Shown: positions 1 through 11,422 of the stretch, piece after piece
How positions within the stretch are numbered: the stretch's first letter is position 1
Layout: every line of letters begins with the position of its first letter
From: Callipepla californica brunnescens
Lineage: Eukaryota > Chordata > Aves > Galliformes > Odontophoridae
Assembly (NCBI GenBank): GCA_023055505.1
Contig: JALIRH010000074.1
Span: forward strand, 1,025,001-1,089,000
Length of the DNA: 64,000 nt
Direction: 5' to 3'
Notes under the pieces: model-generated
Told to the model about the DNA's origin: nothing
Database searches by the model: none
What the model saw: only the letters and a program-made list of their open reading frames with translations
Program-made: the position numbers and the translations under genes

Positions 1-1585
1 ACCAAGCAGTTTGTTACAGCATTTTTATTAATTACATTCAGACTGCAAGAGCTGTCAGAATGTAAATTCCTAAGGATAGTTTGCCAACATCTATCACTGG
101 ATTAGAAACAGCTCTGCAAAACCTTCAGCAAAATAGATAATATTCCATCATAAAATCAATAGAACTAAGCACTGTCAGCACAGTGCTAACAGTTCTAGCT
201 AAAACAATTTATATTTTTTAAAGAAAATATATTGTAAATAGAAGACAAACAGCTTTTTTTTTTTTTTTTTCTCTTGATCCCCCTTGAACAATACAACCCC
301 TAAACAGGATCAAAATGTAAACATTTTGCTGCTGGCTTGCGTTTATCAGCCCTGCATGACCTCTCTCGCTTTACCCATTTTTTTCCTACCACATTTTCCT
401 GCATTGAAGGGATAGAGTTTATCTTTTGTGAACTATGCAATGTGCTATACTGAGAATCTTGCTAATGGCACTGGCCGTACACAAGAAAGTGCCCAACAGT
501 CTATTTCTTCTCCTTCCATGGAATAACTGCTTCTAGGAGGACTGACATATACAAGGAAAATAAAATGATATCTGTTCTCCTAAGAATGCAGAAAGTGCTA
601 CTGTGCTAGACGATGAGTATATCATGCACAACTGTGGTCACCTGATATTGCATTTCACAGAGCAGACTTCAAAGTAATAGTTTTATAAATGCTACAGTGA
701 CCCTAAAATATCAGTCTGGACTACAGTGTATCTCTGAGAAGCTCCCAGTCTTGACTGATGGATGCTAGACAATAGACACTTAAATTCTTTTTCTGGTGGT
801 CAATACCCATCATGTTTGAAAATACACCCCCTCTTCTTAGTTTGAATGACATTTGCTTCAACTTTTATCTCAGACCTTGGCTAGAAGAAGACTATAGAAG
901 CAGGATTTATTCTGAGGTCATTGCTAGGGTACCTACATTGTTTTCAGGACCAAATTAGGATTTCACTGAACTTATTGTTCAGTGTTTTGGATGGCATTAC
1001 TTTGATTTCTATAGAGGCCCTGCTATCTTCATGAAACTGTAAATTCATTACTTGTTTAATATTAGTAACTGGATACAAAGTTGGATGAAATTTAGGCTGT
1101 CTTGATGAGTCAGCTCTTATATGAACATATACCTACTCAGTATCCTATTATCTGTAAGTCAGGCTGTTTAGTGTTTGGCCCAGCTGGGTTTCTAAGTAGT
1201 TGCAAGACCTTGAAGATCATCCACTTCACAAAAGAAGTGTAAGAGGTCAGTCACCAAGGAGTCCATGTTCCTGATGGGATTTTGACTGTAACTGTGTGTA
1301 GCTGTTGAAATAATTTTCTTCTGTAACTTCAAGGCTTATTTTTCAGGGTATCTTGAACAAACAGTTGAGAGCAATGATCTGCCAAACTGTAATTAAAAGG
1401 AAATAGACTCATTCTAAGTGTAAACAGTTAGCTAAAGGTGATAAAAATATGGTCCTTAAACTGATCAGACTTGAACCCTGAACAGGATTGGAGTTTCCAA
1501 AGGGTTTAATTGCTGTGGCAAGACTCAGCATCTGGCAGGACTATGCATTTAGTTTCCTGTAGTAACACATGCAGCTGGTATGGAT
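1..1585. other. Intronic sequence, nothing distinctive
   Basis: Unique-looking AT-rich intron. A run of 17 T sits at 254-270. No reading frame, RNA gene or repeat family could be recognised. Confidence 0.6.
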
Positions 1586-1724
1586 TTGCCAACAAATTCA
1601 TGGAATTTTTGTCCTCAGCTGTATCAGCTCCCTGTTGCTTGTTAACATATTTTGCCAGGAAATTCGTGGCATTTTTAGGTTCTTAGCTGTGTATTAATCA
1701 ACTCCCTGTTGCTTGTAAACATAC
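1586..1724 (+). repeat. Two-copy local tandem duplication, unit 66-73 bp
   Basis: Copy one (1586-1651) and copy two (1652-1724) both begin TTGCCA and share AAATTC.TGG.ATTTTT, then TTAGCTGT/TCAGCTGT, then CTCCCTGTTGCTTGT.AACATA. The copies differ by substitutions and a short insertion in copy two, so the duplication is not recent. It looks like simple tandem duplication in the intron. Confidence 0.8.
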
Positions 1725-4700
1725 CTTCCTTTTCCTATCTGTGATCACAATTTATTCTTCAGGAGCAAAATTTGAAAATCTTGTCGTACCTAACAGTAAT
1801 CCTCTAACTTCCTTTCTCCTAAAGGCAAAAGCTATTTGATTTGACTTTATTTGTTTATGGAGAGAAGGGTAAAACCAGGTTCACCTTCTAGGCGTCTTCA
1901 TCCTAGGACACCCATCCTGCTTGTGCTGAATCTGGTCAGCTAGACAAGGCTGTCTCCTGAGGTCCCTTCCCATCCACAGCCATTTTTTCTTTAAAGACCA
2001 GAAAGAAAAAATGAATGAGAGGCAGAAGATTTTCTTGGTTAAACTAACAGCTTGCTATTTCACTTAAAATATGTACAGTCAATTTTCTCTGAATCGCTTT
2101 TATAATTATTTTGATTTATTTTGTCATGCATTATAATTTTGAAGTATTGGCTCATTCAGAGAGGTTTTTTTTTGTTTTGTTTTGAAAATGTCTTTTTGTT
2201 ATACTTTCAGGATGTGTAATGAAAACATGGGAGAGAACATTTGCCTAAGTTGTTTCTAAGTATCTTTTATATGAATTTCTTTGCACTAAAAACAAAAGCT
2301 ACTTTTTTAAATAAATATTTATGAATACAAATTCTTTTCTGAGTAAAACTGTCAGACAGATTTAGAGTGTTCCTCTAATAATTTATCTCTACATTTATTT
2401 ACTTGTTGTTTTATTTTATACTTTTGCTTAACATGAATGCTGGACTTTCCGGGATATTTTTTATTATTCTACATTAATGCCAGGAAGTTCCTGCAGTTAA
2501 TTTTCAAGGCAGTACACTTTTGACTGGAAATATAGTTTCTGTGGTCAGTTGATGGTAAGACACAGGTTTGTATATAAACAGAACCTGTTGGGGACGTTCT
2601 TTTAGCAATTTCTCCCATATTCCAGCAGAATATTTCCTCTCTTTTCTATTTCTCCACCTGTTTATGAGACCAAGTTATAAACTGGCAACTGAAGTGACTT
2701 AAAGAATCTTTTGAAGACCCCTAGGTCACTTTATTGTTTAAAGTGCAGTCCTACAAAAAACTTAGGGAAGAATGTATTTAGGGCATCCTACCAACATATA
2801 AGCAAGAGTGTACCTGGAAAATCTTAATTTTACATTGTCACCTAAGAACTTTAATATTGCATTACACTTTTATATCAACAGTTTTATTTTTCTTCTGTAA
2901 ACTATTTGACTGTGTGTGAGAATATGTATAGATCTCTTGCTAATCTGATCTGTAGAAAAAAAAAAATAACCAGTTATCTTATTTCAGGCCTTTAGAATTT
3001 TTAAAATAAAAAGTGTTACGTCTTTCATATTCATGTTCTGGAGGAGAACATTCTCCTCCAGTATGAAAACAATCAGGAAGTCCATAGTATGTTTCTAAGA
3101 AAACAAAATAAATGTGAAGAACAGCACATCTACCATCGTTTTTGGTTATTGTTATTGACAGGTGCAAGTCTTCTGGGGTTGTGAAGGTGACCTGGGTGGG
3201 ACTGTAGTAATTGTTGGAGCACAGTAGTGTGGCGTACTACTACCTGGATTTTTTTCCAGGTCACTGCCTAAGTTATTTCAGATACTTACAGAGTGTCTGG
3301 ATTTGCGTGCTAATTAGTCTGAATCAAATATTCATCACACCCACGTTGATGGGATTGGTTGAAGATCTGATTAACCTTCAAGTGGTTTAGTCACTAAGCA
3401 GATTCTTGTCTATCTGAGGGGATAATTTCCCTTCTATCTGTATTTCTTGTTCCTTTTACAGAGAAATGTTCCAAAGAAATGTCCAAACTGAACCTTCATT
3501 GACATTCGTTTTGCACAGTGAAAAAATCTAACATAAAGAAGAACTATCCTTTTTCGATAGAGGAGTGAGCCATAGTATTAAAACAAAACAAAACAAAAAA
3601 CCAAGATGTTTTGGTTTTGGAGAAAAAGATGAGACAATGAAAATACTGAAGGTTTTCTATGTTTTATTCTTAGCAATCAGTTACTGTGATTCACTAAAAT
3701 TAGTCTTTGACAGTAACAGTTATGATATAATAGAAAGTCATGTGAAAGTAAAAACAAGTTTACATGTGGTGAGGGAGAGCAGGTCACTTCCACTAAGCAT
3801 AGTGAGGCCTACAGAAAGGAAAGTCACTGTACCGCAGTTGGACCTTTCAGTAGAATCCATGAGCAAGGTTCTTGGAACACTAATAGTCTATTCAGATAGT
3901 CAAAATTAGTAAAATACTCAGTGTGATGTAAAAACGAGAGTAATATCTCATGTGTGTTCCTAAGGAGACAAATATGAGTTCTATAAGCGTAAGAAAAACC
4001 AAGCAACAATGCACAATATACTGGCAACATGCACTTATCAAGAAAATGTACCTAAAACAATAAGCTGCTTTCAATAAACGAGTCTTTAATATCTCCAAGC
4101 ATTAGAAAATTTAATTTCAATTTTGGTGTTGTGATGGGGAAAGTAAATTAACTTGTGAAATTAATCATTTTATTTTTAATGAAAAAATATAAATACAGAA
4201 GCAATTCTTAATCTATTATATGACTTGAGGGGATGATGACTTATATTAAAAATACTATTCTGCTGGAATTTCTGCTACTATGTGAGATAATTTAATTTGT
4301 GTCATTTGCATATGAAAATATGCAGTGAACTAGCAGCAAAATAACCTTTACACAATTTTATAATAGCATAAAATACATTACACCTTCAGTTATTAAGCAT
4401 AAAAATGCTCTAATTTTGCTAAGAAAATACTTTATATAATTCAGAAAAACTGAATTTAAAATACTTAATAAGAACTTGTATGAGATCTTTGCAATTTTCT
4501 TTGTTATCAGTCAGAGATCTGAATTAGTTAGAGGTATTTTCAATTATTTTATTCTCTGTCTTTTTCTTTTTAATTAGTTTTCTGATGCAGAGGTGCATTC
4601 TGTTCTTTGTACACTTTCCAGTAAGGTCATCTTCACAATAGACTATATAATCTTCTAGAGATGGACACGATAGAATGGCTTATATCTACGTCTTACATTC

Positions 4701-5599
4701 CTGTTATGAGTTATTATCTTCCTATGGAGTAGACATTTTCTCTAACAGCCATTCTTCACTGTCATTTGAATATCTTGCTAATAAATTAACAATCAGCATT
4801 CCTCATTAATGCCTGCTTTATTACTATCATCGAGGACTCTCATTGTGTCTTTAGCTACAGAAAAGGTGGGCTATTTTTCGTCATTATTTTGTCTCAACTC
4901 CTGGTACATCCGATGTGATAAATGGATTGAGAGTGTAAGAGTTCTCCTGGAGTAGGTTTGGATGAGGAAATGAAAAAAATATGCTGCTGAAAATACTGAG
5001 AAATGTCCTTTCCTACCTGATCTTAATATGATTTGGGCACGCTGGGCATGCTTCCTAGATGCCTAAATAATGGTTAGGAGCTGTTCTATAACTTACCCCA
5101 GATTCATCCCTATTAAAATGTACTTTATAATGTATGGGTCTTTTTTTCATCTTTGAATGTAGTTCAGTCTGTCCTGTCATCTCTGTTGAGTGAAGTCCTG
5201 GAACTAATCCTGGGTCACCCAAAGCACATGCTGGAATTCAAGCCAAAGGGCCGCTTCCATGGTTTTGATAATATTAATGAAAAGGGTATTTCTGAATTTT
5301 GACAACCAGATGATTCTCTGTTCATTTAAAATTATATTGCTTATTTTCTCAATCCTCTACCTAGATAAACAAACCCAGGTCCACCCTGTTGACTCAAATC
5401 ATACCCTGGCTAGATCTTATTCTTTTCTGTTGAGAAAGCTGTTACATGTTTCTTTCTCCCCTTGGCAGTCTGCTATGCAGTCCTTCCCCATCATGTTTAT
5501 TAGAAACAGCCTCTTACCAAAAAGTTGGCACTCTCCTCCCATGTTTACAGAAAATTTCCCCAAGCATTTGGCCTACATTTTAATTGGCTTCTGGAAGGT

Positions 5600-5655
5600 G
5601 TTTTTTTTCTTTTTCTTTCCTTTTTTTTTCTTTTTTCTTTTTTCCCTTTTTTCAG
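5600..5655 (+). repeat. Polypyrimidine low-complexity tract
   Basis: An almost pure C/T tract ending in TTTTTTCAG. It resembles a splice acceptor by composition, but no coding exon follows it. Confidence 0.8.
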
Positions 5656-6086
5656 AAAAATATATGTCATTATCTTGTTGAGGTACTGTAGCAGCATCTC
5701 ATCCTTAGTGACAGCAGTGAAAATTTGGTGAAAGCCAAAGCAGAACAGTGTGAGATGATGAATTTCTTCCTGCACCTCCAGCTCTTTGCAAACGACATTC
5801 TCAGGATGCATAGCCCAATGGAGAAGAGGAAAACTTCCTCCTTTGTTCTGTTTGAAACTTGTTTTGAATAGTTTCACGTATTCCAATGTTACAGTTTTAC
5901 ATAAGCGCAATTATTATCCCAACATAAATAAAAGTTACACAATTCTCATTATATGCCTTGTGGTACTACTGCCTTTATTAAGTTATCTGCTTTGTTTTCC
6001 CTACTCTGTAAATTTTAGGCAGTAGAATGGAGAATGACTTCCAAGAAGGAAGCAAAATAAAACAAAATGCTGCTTTTTCTTAAAAG

Positions 6087-6103
6087 AAAAAAAAAAAAAA
6101 AAA
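6087..6103 (+). repeat. Poly(A) run, 17 bp
   Basis: Homopolymer A run. Upstream sequence shows no recognisable retrocopy, so it is treated as simple sequence. Confidence 0.75.
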
Positions 6104-7993
6104 GAATGATCTTGAAAGACCGATAAGAGAAATATGCAGATCAGACATAATTGCAAGGAAAAGTAGTTTTTTCAGCTCTTGCTATCAAGATAAAATGTAA
6201 GAGGAGACATGCTGCTTCTATTCTGATGTTGATTCCTCATCTTCTCATTTTATCTCACTGAAGGATTTCATCCTGTGGCACAGAGTGCTTACTTCTGCAA
6301 AGAGAAATAGATCACAAACCTTCACATTCCTTAGCTTTTGACAAACTGGAAATCAAATGAAAAATCTATTCAAAGATGAATTAGCTTGATGCTCCTGTAC
6401 TTTCTCAGAATAGGCATACACTCAAAACAAAAATGCATTATCTCTATCTAAAATGATAACATATAGATGTTAACCTTTGAAAAATAATTAAAATGCCCTT
6501 TTTTTGTACTTACTTAGAAGGTAATTAAAATTTTGATATGTGAGTAGTGCAATTCTATGGGGGTTTTATATTGTCTAGCTAGTGTAGGAGCCTTAGCTTA
6601 TCAAATGCATACTTTCTATACCAATACAATCTCTTTGATTGGTCAGCAAACCCAGAGTAACCATGATGTGCCCTTAAGAGCGACTCTATAAATTTTGCAG
6701 ATTAATCGTGAGTGAGATAGGAAAAAAATCCCCTTGAAAAGGCCAAGGGGAGGCAAAAACCTTTTACCAGATTTATCTGGTATATCTCTAGTGAAACCCT
6801 GACTAGCCTGAAGCATTCACAGTAAAAGCTTGAAGAGAAGCACGAGTAGTGTTGCAGTCAGTCACAAAGCGGTTCCCTTTGGGAGTACTCTGGACCCAGC
6901 TGTCCCTTACATCAGTATCTCCTTATGATTTTAGGCCAGGTCTTGGCAGAATACTTTTCTTCCACTGCAAGCAGATGGCCTTTGGAGTATCCATGCCTTT
7001 TCTCTAGAGAGACCAGGAATCAAAGTATTTGTTTTTCTCTCAGTTGTTCCCACCTCCATGTTCACCGACTGATAGATCAGTACTGCAATTTCATAGATTT
7101 ATTGGTCTGAGTGTATAAAGCTCTGCGTGTGTGATTGCCAAATGCAGTACCTCAGTGTTCTCTCTCTATTTATTTTTTTTTGTAACAAAGCCTAACCTGT
7201 GCTTTCTTCTTCATGCCTCAGGTATAACATTGCCTTCTCATCTAAGTCTTATGGATTTCTGTAAAATATGTGTTTTGTTTTAATACTTATTGTGACTCTC
7301 TTTTGTGCATTGATCTTTATATCTTTCCCTATATAGTTTGGAATTATTGTTACTAGTAGATTTCCTGAGGACAAAACCTGAAATCCAGATTTATGTACCA
7401 GAACTGTGTCTGCTTACACTCTTTTGGCTGTGATTACAAGTCTCTTATCTGAACTGCAACTTTTTTTTTAAGATCCAATGCAGTTAGATGAGAGAAAGTG
7501 GGCACTTTCTTTTTGTTTTTGTTTTGTTTTTCCAGCAGACTAGCCTTTTTTTTTTAACCTGTGTTTCCTTCAGGAGTGGCATTAGGCAGAACTATTCACC
7601 AGGATTGCCAGTAGTTCTGGAATAATTTCCATCTGTGGCTCGATGCTGATAACCAGAGCAGCGTGACTGTGAATACTGAGAATACTGAATTTTCTCTGTG
7701 TTTTTAGTGACAGTTGAGCTGTTTGAGCATAAATGACAAAACATAACTGGCGTACAGTAAAGGACTTGCATCAGACAGATACTTTCAATGTCACAAACCT
7801 GGCATTTATTGGAATACCTATTCTAATTGATGTCACTCACATCTAGTATGTGTCTCTGTGCGACTCATTGCCTGTTCTCTTCCAAAAACTGCAGCCTGCT
7901 GCTCTATTCTGGGCACTGATAGGAAAGCGACCATTTTCATGTTACTGAAAAGAGACTCCTGGTGGCATGCTGAAAACATTTACCATCGTAATA

Positions 7994-8262
7994 CATGTAG
8001 GTTGCTCTGCATGTAATGCCTCCTATTTATTTCCATGGAGACTGCAACAGCTACTAAAAGCACAATAACACTATTTGACAGAGAAAATTGTTACAAAGCA
8101 CTTTGTTCAACATAGTTACCACCATTAACTATGCATTTTCACCAGTGATGAACAAGAACCTGCATGCTGCACTTGTAAAGCTCTGCACCAGCAGAGGTGA
8201 GTCACTGTCACCAGTGCTGCACCACTGCACTGTGCTGACATCCACTGTTTGGTCTTCCTGTG
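7994..8262 (-). mobile_element. Truncated mariner (Galluhop-like) DNA transposon
   Basis: The element begins with the terminal repeat TAGGTTGCTCTGCATG and TAATGCCTCCTATTTATTTC. It then aligns by eye with the copy at 54197-54722 (CACTATTTGACAGAG, CATAGTTACCACCATTA, TGCATTTTCACCAG, ACAAGAACCTGCATGC) up to GACATCCACTGTTTGGTCT. The right half and right terminal repeat are missing. By comparison with the complete copy, the transposase sense strand is minus, and only its C-terminal coding part plus the deletion junction region remain, broken by stops. It matches my memory of the chicken Mariner1_GG/Galluhop non-autonomous family. Confidence 0.85.
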
Positions 8263-9639
8263 TTTATTCTTTGTGGCTCCTGAGGAGAATCAGCAAACCA
8301 AAGAGGTTCAGCCCTGCCCTCTTTTCTGGCTGCACTGCCTCTCAGCGGCCTCAGTCTTTCAAGTAGGGTAAATGACTCAGGCCATTTGTATTTACACCAG
8401 TTCTCTCCCTTTTTCGCCAGAAAGCTCTTACACTGCTTACATATACAATTCTTTAGTTGTATGGAAATTCACCAGTCTAAACTTTAATGAGCAACTTTTC
8501 TTGTATTCAAATGAATAAGATGTTGATGGCTGTTTCTTCGTACACTGCAAACAGTACTTATATGAAAGCCACAGTAAATCAACAGAGGAAGCTGATTTAA
8601 TCACTAATTTGTTGCAGTGGCAGTTCCCATGCTTATCATAACACTGTGCATTTAATTATCATTTACCCTAATGCAGGTATATTTTTTTTGTTATATCTCA
8701 AAGGAGGAAAACTGTGAGTTTTTCTGTGTGGTTTTCTGTTGTTGTTGTTTTGGGGGTGGGGGTGTTCTTTATTCTTTTCCTTTTCCTTTGCAGCTGGTAA
8801 AACTAGCAGAAACTAGCATGTGTCTAGTGATTAAGACTTTTTCTCTTTGTAATTGTCAGATTGATTGGGACAATTGAATGATAATGAAAAACAGCTTGTT
8901 CCCTCATTTCCAGAGGTGACACTTTCTGCATAATACTGCAAAATTTAACAAAAGGGTTTTCTTGGACGCTGCTTAAAGTTAATTGACAGCATCTGTTGTT
9001 TGGAACAACGGAGAGAAATAGCATTCCCTTGGCTCTTGGGCACTTTACTCAGGATTAGGCACTGTCACACCAGCTGATATCTGAATACACTGTATCTATC
9101 CACAGAGTCTTAGCTGGGCTTGCTCCTGTACCAGGGTTCCCCTTCCTAGACACCCAAATTGAAAAGACACATACGGTTTCATAAATTAATGATGGATGTC
9201 CTGAAAAATATAAAGTCATCATAAAAATAAAGATTAGATAAACTAAAATAAACAATAGGGTATAAAAATAATAGTTATGACCTGTCTTTTTGCAAACATC
9301 TTTTATTTCTGAAGTCTAACTGCAGACTTCCAGTGCCATTTTATAAGAACTTGGGGTCTATATATCTTTAACAGCAGTGACCTAGGCACGGTTCTTATTT
9401 GCTCAGACAGATAAAATTCTAAATAGATGTGAAAGCACGTGTAAGAAATTTTCATTATGCATTTCTCACAAAAAAAGGATGCAGGTTTAATTTTGCACTT
9501 TGGCCACGTGGCATTCTATGCGCTCAAATTTCATTAAATATGTACACCCTTCTATCTATTGGCAAAGTTTTCCTTTCATTGCTGCTCTTTAGTCGGATGT
9601 GCATTTTTCTTTATGAGATTTAATATTTCTCTTTTAAAG
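8263..9639. other. Intronic sequence, nothing recognised
   Basis: Unique-looking intron with a G/T-rich patch at about 8735-8770. No gene, RNA or repeat family could be assigned. Confidence 0.5.
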
Positions 9640-9965
9640 CATTGATCAGTGTCCAAAGTCACTTAAGACCAGTGGAAAAATCAATAGGGAGCACTCATTG
9701 GCTGCCTTGGCGGCGGCTGCTGCAGCTGAGCACCAAGAAAGCAGCGATTTGATTTGATTTTGCATTTCCAAGTCGTTCCCTTTCTCGGTACTCTCTGTCA
9801 GTAAACTTTGAAATTGCTGATTTGAAAATAAATGAACATATGTTACTGTTTGAGTCTTTGTTTTACTGCTTTTGCTACTTAGCGCTAAGTGGCCTACACA
9901 AATATTAGCTTTATTATTGCTTAGATGGCTGCAGGTGTGTGGTGAGCTCCAAGCTGAACTCAAGG
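9640..9965. promoter_or_regulatory. Candidate conserved noncoding element (island A)
   Basis: A high-complexity block unlike its AT-rich surroundings. It contains a GCGGCGGCTGCTGCAGCTG stretch with a CAGCTG E-box (about 9709-9727), a GATTTGATTTGATTTTGCAT patch, and a perfect 14-bp palindrome ACTTAGCGCTAAGT at 9877-9890. No coding frame of note. Enhancer function is inferred from composition only. Confidence 0.25.
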
Positions 9966-10959
9966 TCAGATATTTTATGATGTAAACCCTTGAAGCTGAG
10001 ATTTGTGTTTAGATGGAGGGTTCATCAATCAATGTATGTTAATGAGCCAGTTTTGTAATGTAATTCCAGCAAGTAATATGAAATTTTGCTGTTTCACTCC
10101 TGTGTTGAATTCAGTACCATCAACAGTCAGATATTGAACTGACTGTTATCAGGACCAAGGAAATATTACCTATTGTATGCTTTAATATACAACATGCTAT
10201 AAAGTATAACATGCTCCACATTGCAAAATATAGCAAATTTGCCTTTTTTTGTTTATTTGTTTTTCTGATCTCTTTAGGTACTGATACAATTGCTGAATTG
10301 AATTAGAACTAGCTTTTTTGTTCTGCGTAGGTTAGATGTAGTGCTGTATTTTATGTGTTTGTGTGTGTAAATTATGCTTTGGAAAGGGACTAAAAATGCA
10401 AAATGTTCTAATAAAATGCAAGGTTGCCTTGTCCTGTGTTAATTTAGTTGACTTTAAATTGTGCTTCTGCCTTTAAAATATATCTCCCCGTATGTACTGA
10501 TGTATGTTTATCTGCATAGCATATACAGTAATGCTTATTTTGTATTTATAATTAGGAATAGCTATAACAAAACAGAGAACAGTGTTCTGTTTCTGTTTTA
10601 GAATTAAGCAAGGCTAAGCACACAAGAATTGTGCTCATTTTTGTATTGACTGTTTTTTAACACTTGTCGTAATATAAATGCTGTGATATTCACTTTCCTG
10701 TATTCACACGTCTGCCACAGATCCAAATGGTGTTTGAAAGAGAAACTAAAGATTGAATATATTCATACAATGTTAACTGTGCTACTACATTACTGGGATT
10801 CATAGATTTAGAATTATAATATAATTTGAAAATGCTTAATATAATTGGCAAATAGCTCAATGCTATAAATACTGAGAGGAAAGTTCATGATATACATTGC
10901 TTTTGTAATACTTTCTCTTCCGTTTTGGACTGATTAGGGCTGATCTCAGCAGTGTCAGT

Positions 10960-11345
10960 AATTATTATTCTGATTACTTGCCCCTGAAAGGCATTTGCTT
11001 GTACCTGTGGGGACAGAGAATCCATTTGCCTGGCGCCGGGGAGACGGAGACATAGGCTGGCGCCAGTGAAGAGAAGGGAAAGATGATTAATATGTCTTAT
11101 AGATTCACTGCCTCTTCACTTGTCCTAGACCTGCCAGTAATTCCACTCCCCTGTGGTTCCACCTTGATCACAGATAATGGAGGCAGATTGAAAGTTTGAA
11201 GACACAAGCCTTTCTCTCCTCCTGAACTGACATTACTCACCCAGGCTAAATGAGCTGTACAACCACCAGCACCTGCCGATGGGAAGGCATCTCAGTGCAC
11301 TTAGCAGTAATGCCGCAATAAAGCAGCAACTGTACTCTAATTAAC
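10960..11345. promoter_or_regulatory. Candidate conserved noncoding element (island B)
   Basis: A high-complexity block with relatively high G+C. It has two copies of CTGGCGCC at 11030-11037 and 11057-11064, spaced 27 bp. Homeobox-type cores occur at the edges (TCTGATTACTTG and TCTAATTAAC). There is no significant open frame. The two CpG-containing sites stand out in a CpG-poor window. A regulatory role is inferred. Confidence 0.28.
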
Positions 11346-11347
11346 TG

Positions 11348-11422
11348 GGTTTCTTTTCTTTCCTTTTTTCTTTATTCTTCTTTCTTTTCTTCTTCTTCTT
11401 TCATTTATTTATTTATTTTTTT
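11348..11422 (+). repeat. Polypyrimidine (TTC/TTTA) low-complexity tract
   Basis: An interrupted CTT-rich and TTTA-rich tract directly follows island B. Confidence 0.8.

Larger units (their letters stand above)
1725..7993. other. AT-rich intron with hairpins and homopolymer runs
   Basis: Mostly unique intron. It includes perfect short hairpins at 3030-3067 and 6729-6782, a polypyrimidine tract at 5600-5655 and an A run at 6087-6103. One reading frame at 3637-3909 has a signal-peptide-like start; it is discussed as a finding and not called as a gene. A stretch near 1940-1970 (CTCCTGAGGTCCCTTCC) recalls a CR1 3' end but is too short to call. Confidence 0.5.

Noticed and set aside
1930..1975. 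CR1 3' end
   Set aside because: Only CTCCTGAGGTCCCTTCC is convincing. Flanking sequence does not follow a CR1 consensus.
5259..5910. Overlapping open frames of 140 and 121 codons on opposite strands
   Set aside because: They pass through the polypyrimidine tract (poly-Phe on one strand, Lys/Arg on the other) and have no protein features. Low-complexity sequence without stops explains them.
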